Shown here: piece by piece, positions 7,485 through 8,903 of the stretch
How positions within the stretch are numbered: the first letter of the stretch is position 1
Layout of the letters: every line of letters starts with the position of its first letter
Assembly (NCBI GenBank): GCA_002340405.1
Contig: DDLZ01000138.1
Location: 1-8,903 of the forward strand
Source of the DNA: Bacteroidales bacterium UBA2559
GTDB taxonomy: Bacteria > Bacteroidota > Bacteroidia > Bacteroidales > Bacteroidaceae
Direction of reading: 5' to 3'
Length of the DNA stretch: 8,903 bases
Made by a program: the position numbers and the translations under genes
Notes under the pieces: model-generated
Databases searched by the model: none
What the model saw: only the letters and a program-made list of their open reading frames with translations
What the model was told of the DNA's origin: nothing

Positions 7485-7538
7485 ATAAGTGTTTGACCCC
7501 CGAAGATTTTTCACAATCTTCGGGGGTCAAACACTTAT
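7485..7538. terminator. 24-bp perfect hairpin between convergent operons
   Basis: Bases 7485-7508 and 7515-7538 are exact reverse complements, with the 6-base loop TTTCAC. The core is GC-rich (CCCCCGAAG paired with CTTCGGGGG). It lies about 100 bases past the aldo/keto reductase stop and 25 bases past the nqrF stop, so it most likely ends transcription from both sides. Neither side has a clean run of T after the stem, which is a weak point; a dispersed palindromic element is the alternative. A smaller 7-bp stem (7421-7427 with 7437-7443) lies before it. Confidence 0.7.
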
Positions 7539-7563
7539 CTATCAATTTCAGACAGAATAATTA

Positions 7564-8829
7564 TCAACCGAAATCATCGAACATGATCGATGCAGGTTCC
7601 ACACCCAGATTATCGAGCATCTCCTTGACAGCCTCTGACATGGGGCCGGGGCCGCACATGTAGTACTCAATATCCTCAGGCGCTTCATGGTCTTTCAGAT
7701 AGGTTTCATACATCACTTTATGTACAAATCCCGGAGTGTACTTGACGCCGGCTGCATCGGCAGCGGGATCGGGACGGTCCAGAGCCAGATGGAAACGGAA
7801 GTTTTTGAACTCTTTCTCCAACTGCAGGAAGTCATCCAGATAGAAAACCTCGTTAAGGGCACGGGCACCATAGAAATAGTGCATTATGCGGTCAGTGGTT
7901 TTGAGTGTCTTGGTCATATGCATGATCTGTGCGCGCAGAGGAGCCATACCGGCGCCACCGCCTACCCATATCATCTCCTTATCGGAATCGTAAATCGGAT
8001 GGAAATCACCATAAGGACCGGACATCATAACCTTATCGCCGGGCTTCAGGCTGAATATATATGACGATGCCACGCCTGTAGGAACATTCTGGAAACCCAC
8101 CTCCGGTTTCGGCTTAAAGGGCGGGGTCGCAATACGTACGGTCAACATGATCAGATCACCTTCAGCCGGATAGTTGGCCATTGAATAGGCACGGACAGTA
8201 GGCTCGGTTACAACCGATTTAAGGTCAAAGAGACCGAATTTCTCCCAGGCGGGCAGATACTCCGGACCTATCAGTTCCTTATCTATATCCTTGTTATAGT
8301 CCATTGAGTGTACGGGAATCTTGATCTGGGCATAGCTTCCGGGAATGAAATCCATATGCTCTCCGGCAGGAAGTTTTACAATGAACTCCTTGATAAAGGT
8401 GGCCACGTTCTTGTTTGAGATAACTTCGCACTCCCACTCTTTCACACCCAATATACTCTCGGGAACCTTGATCGAGATATCGCCCTTGACCTTGAACTGG
8501 CAGCCCAAACGCCAATGATCCTTGATCTGCTTACGGGTAAAATGTCCTCTCTCGGAGTCCAGTATCTCACCGCCGCCTTCAACGACCTGGCATTTACACT
8601 GTGCGCATGAACCCTTGCCTCCGCATGCCGAAGGGAGATATACACCTTCCTGAGCCAATGTATTCAAAAGAGTATCGCCTGAATTGACCTCAAGTTCCTT
8701 CTCGCCGTTAATATTGATTTTGACCGTTCCCGATGCCACGAGATATCTCTTGGCTATCAGCAATATGACCACCAGCAACAGTATAACGGCCAGAAATACT
8801 ACAATACTTGATATATAGAGATTATTCAT
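7564..8829 (-). CDS. nqrF: Na+-translocating NADH:quinone reductase subunit F
   Basis: NqrF is the NADH-oxidising entry subunit of the Na+-pumping NQR complex in the inner membrane. The 421-aa protein (V. cholerae NqrF is about 408) has one N-terminal membrane helix (about 5-26), then a [2Fe-2S] ferredoxin domain with C69, C75, C78 and C110, followed by a ferredoxin-reductase domain. The FAD site RAYSMANYP has R213, Y215 and S216, with TGVASS at 251-256. The NADH part has WVGGGAGMAPLRA (288-300) and MCGPGPM with C392. It ends in the family-typical FDDFG. All key residues are present. The ATG at 8829 is 12 bases after the nqrE stop, the usual nqr gene order, so it is the last gene of that leftward operon. 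Its stop is TGA followed by TAA. Electrons go on to other NQR subunits and menaquinone. Confidence 0.97.
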   Translation of the reverse strand: MNNLYISSIVVFLAVILLLVVILLIAKRYLVASGTVKININGEKELEVNSGDTLLNTLAQEGVYLPSACGGKGSCAQCKCQVVEGGGEILDSERGHFTRKQIKDHWRLGCQFKVKGDISIKVPESILGVKEWECEVISNKNVATFIKEFIVKLPAGEHMDFIPGSYAQIKIPVHSMDYNKDIDKELIGPEYLPAWEKFGLFDLKSVVTEPTVRAYSMANYPAEGDLIMLTVRIATPPFKPKPEVGFQNVPTGVASSYIFSLKPGDKVMMSGPYGDFHPIYDSDKEMIWVGGGAGMAPLRAQIMHMTKTLKTTDRIMHYFYGARALNEVFYLDDFLQLEKEFKNFRFHLALDRPDPAADAAGVKYTPGFVHKVMYETYLKDHEAPEDIEYYMCGPGPMSEAVKEMLDNLGVEPASIMFDDFG

Positions 8830-8841
8830 AATGTACCTTTT

Positions 8842-8903
8842 TTAAATTGCCAAGCCTGAGAAACACATAAATGCCATAGACATCAGACCTACAGTAATGA
8901 ATG
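8842..8903 (-). CDS. nqrE: Na+-translocating NADH:quinone reductase subunit E, C-terminal end only
   Basis: Reading leftward from the window edge, 19 codons (FITVGLMSMAFMCFSGLAI) run to a TAA at 8844-8842. This hydrophobic end fits the last membrane helix of NqrE, and its position 12 bases before nqrF is the conserved nqrABCDEF order. NqrE is one of the membrane subunits that form the Na+ path; only the last helix is seen here and the rest lies beyond the window. Confidence 0.88.
   Translation of the reverse strand, partial: FITVGLMSMAFMCFSGLAI

Noticed and set aside
7687..8064. Plus-strand reading frame of 125 aa
   Set aside because: It is antisense to the intact nqrF reductase domain.

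Overview
The window looks like chromosomal DNA of a member of Bacteroidales (Bacteroidota). Three things suggest this. The upstream gaps carry TAnnTTTG promoter boxes of the Bacteroides -7 type, and starts lack clear Shine-Dalgarno sequences. The fumarate reductase is the single-membrane-subunit type in the order C-A-B, with protein text very close to what I recall from Bacteroides. Next to it is an Na+-translocating NADH:quinone reductase (NQR) operon. The genus cannot be fixed from this sequence alone.

Layout. (1) Bases 1-459 hold no confident gene: a possible leftward gene start at the very edge, a rho-independent-type terminator at about 199-233, and some unexplained open reading fragments. 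(2) Bases 460-2496 hold a tight leftward three-gene operon: a secreted acidic protein of unknown family (405 aa), a membrane-anchored protein with a LuxR-type helix-turn-helix (178-181 aa), and a 90-aa membrane protein. (3) Bases 2497-2795 are a divergent promoter region with a near-consensus -7 box on each strand and a repeated TGTCAAA word. (4) Bases 2796-7384 form a rightward operon: frdC, frdA, a shortened frdB, and an iron-sulfur aldo/keto reductase with a twin-arginine-like leader. (5) A 24-bp perfect hairpin at 7485-7538 lies between convergent operons. (6) Bases 7564-8903 are the leftward end of the nqr operon: nqrF complete, and the last 19 codons of nqrE.

How it works together. NQR oxidises NADH, reduces menaquinone and pumps Na+; fumarate reductase reoxidises menaquinol and makes succinate. 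The two operons facing each other are the two ends of the anaerobic fumarate respiration chain of gut Bacteroidales. The aldo/keto reductase is a redox protein whose physiological substrate is unknown.

The most notable observation is that frdB appears chimeric. Its first ~169 residues are ordinary FrdB through the CIGCGAC motif. After that the reading frame changes identity, in phase, to a short tail ([16 protein letters not shown]...) resembling the end of small 4Fe-4S ferredoxins, and stops 4 bases before the aldo/keto reductase. The C-terminal domain with the remaining [4Fe-4S]/[3Fe-4S] ligands is missing. This is either a real recombination/deletion at a shared cysteine motif or an assembly join; read evidence would decide. 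The three-gene leftward locus is the best candidate for an undescribed function.
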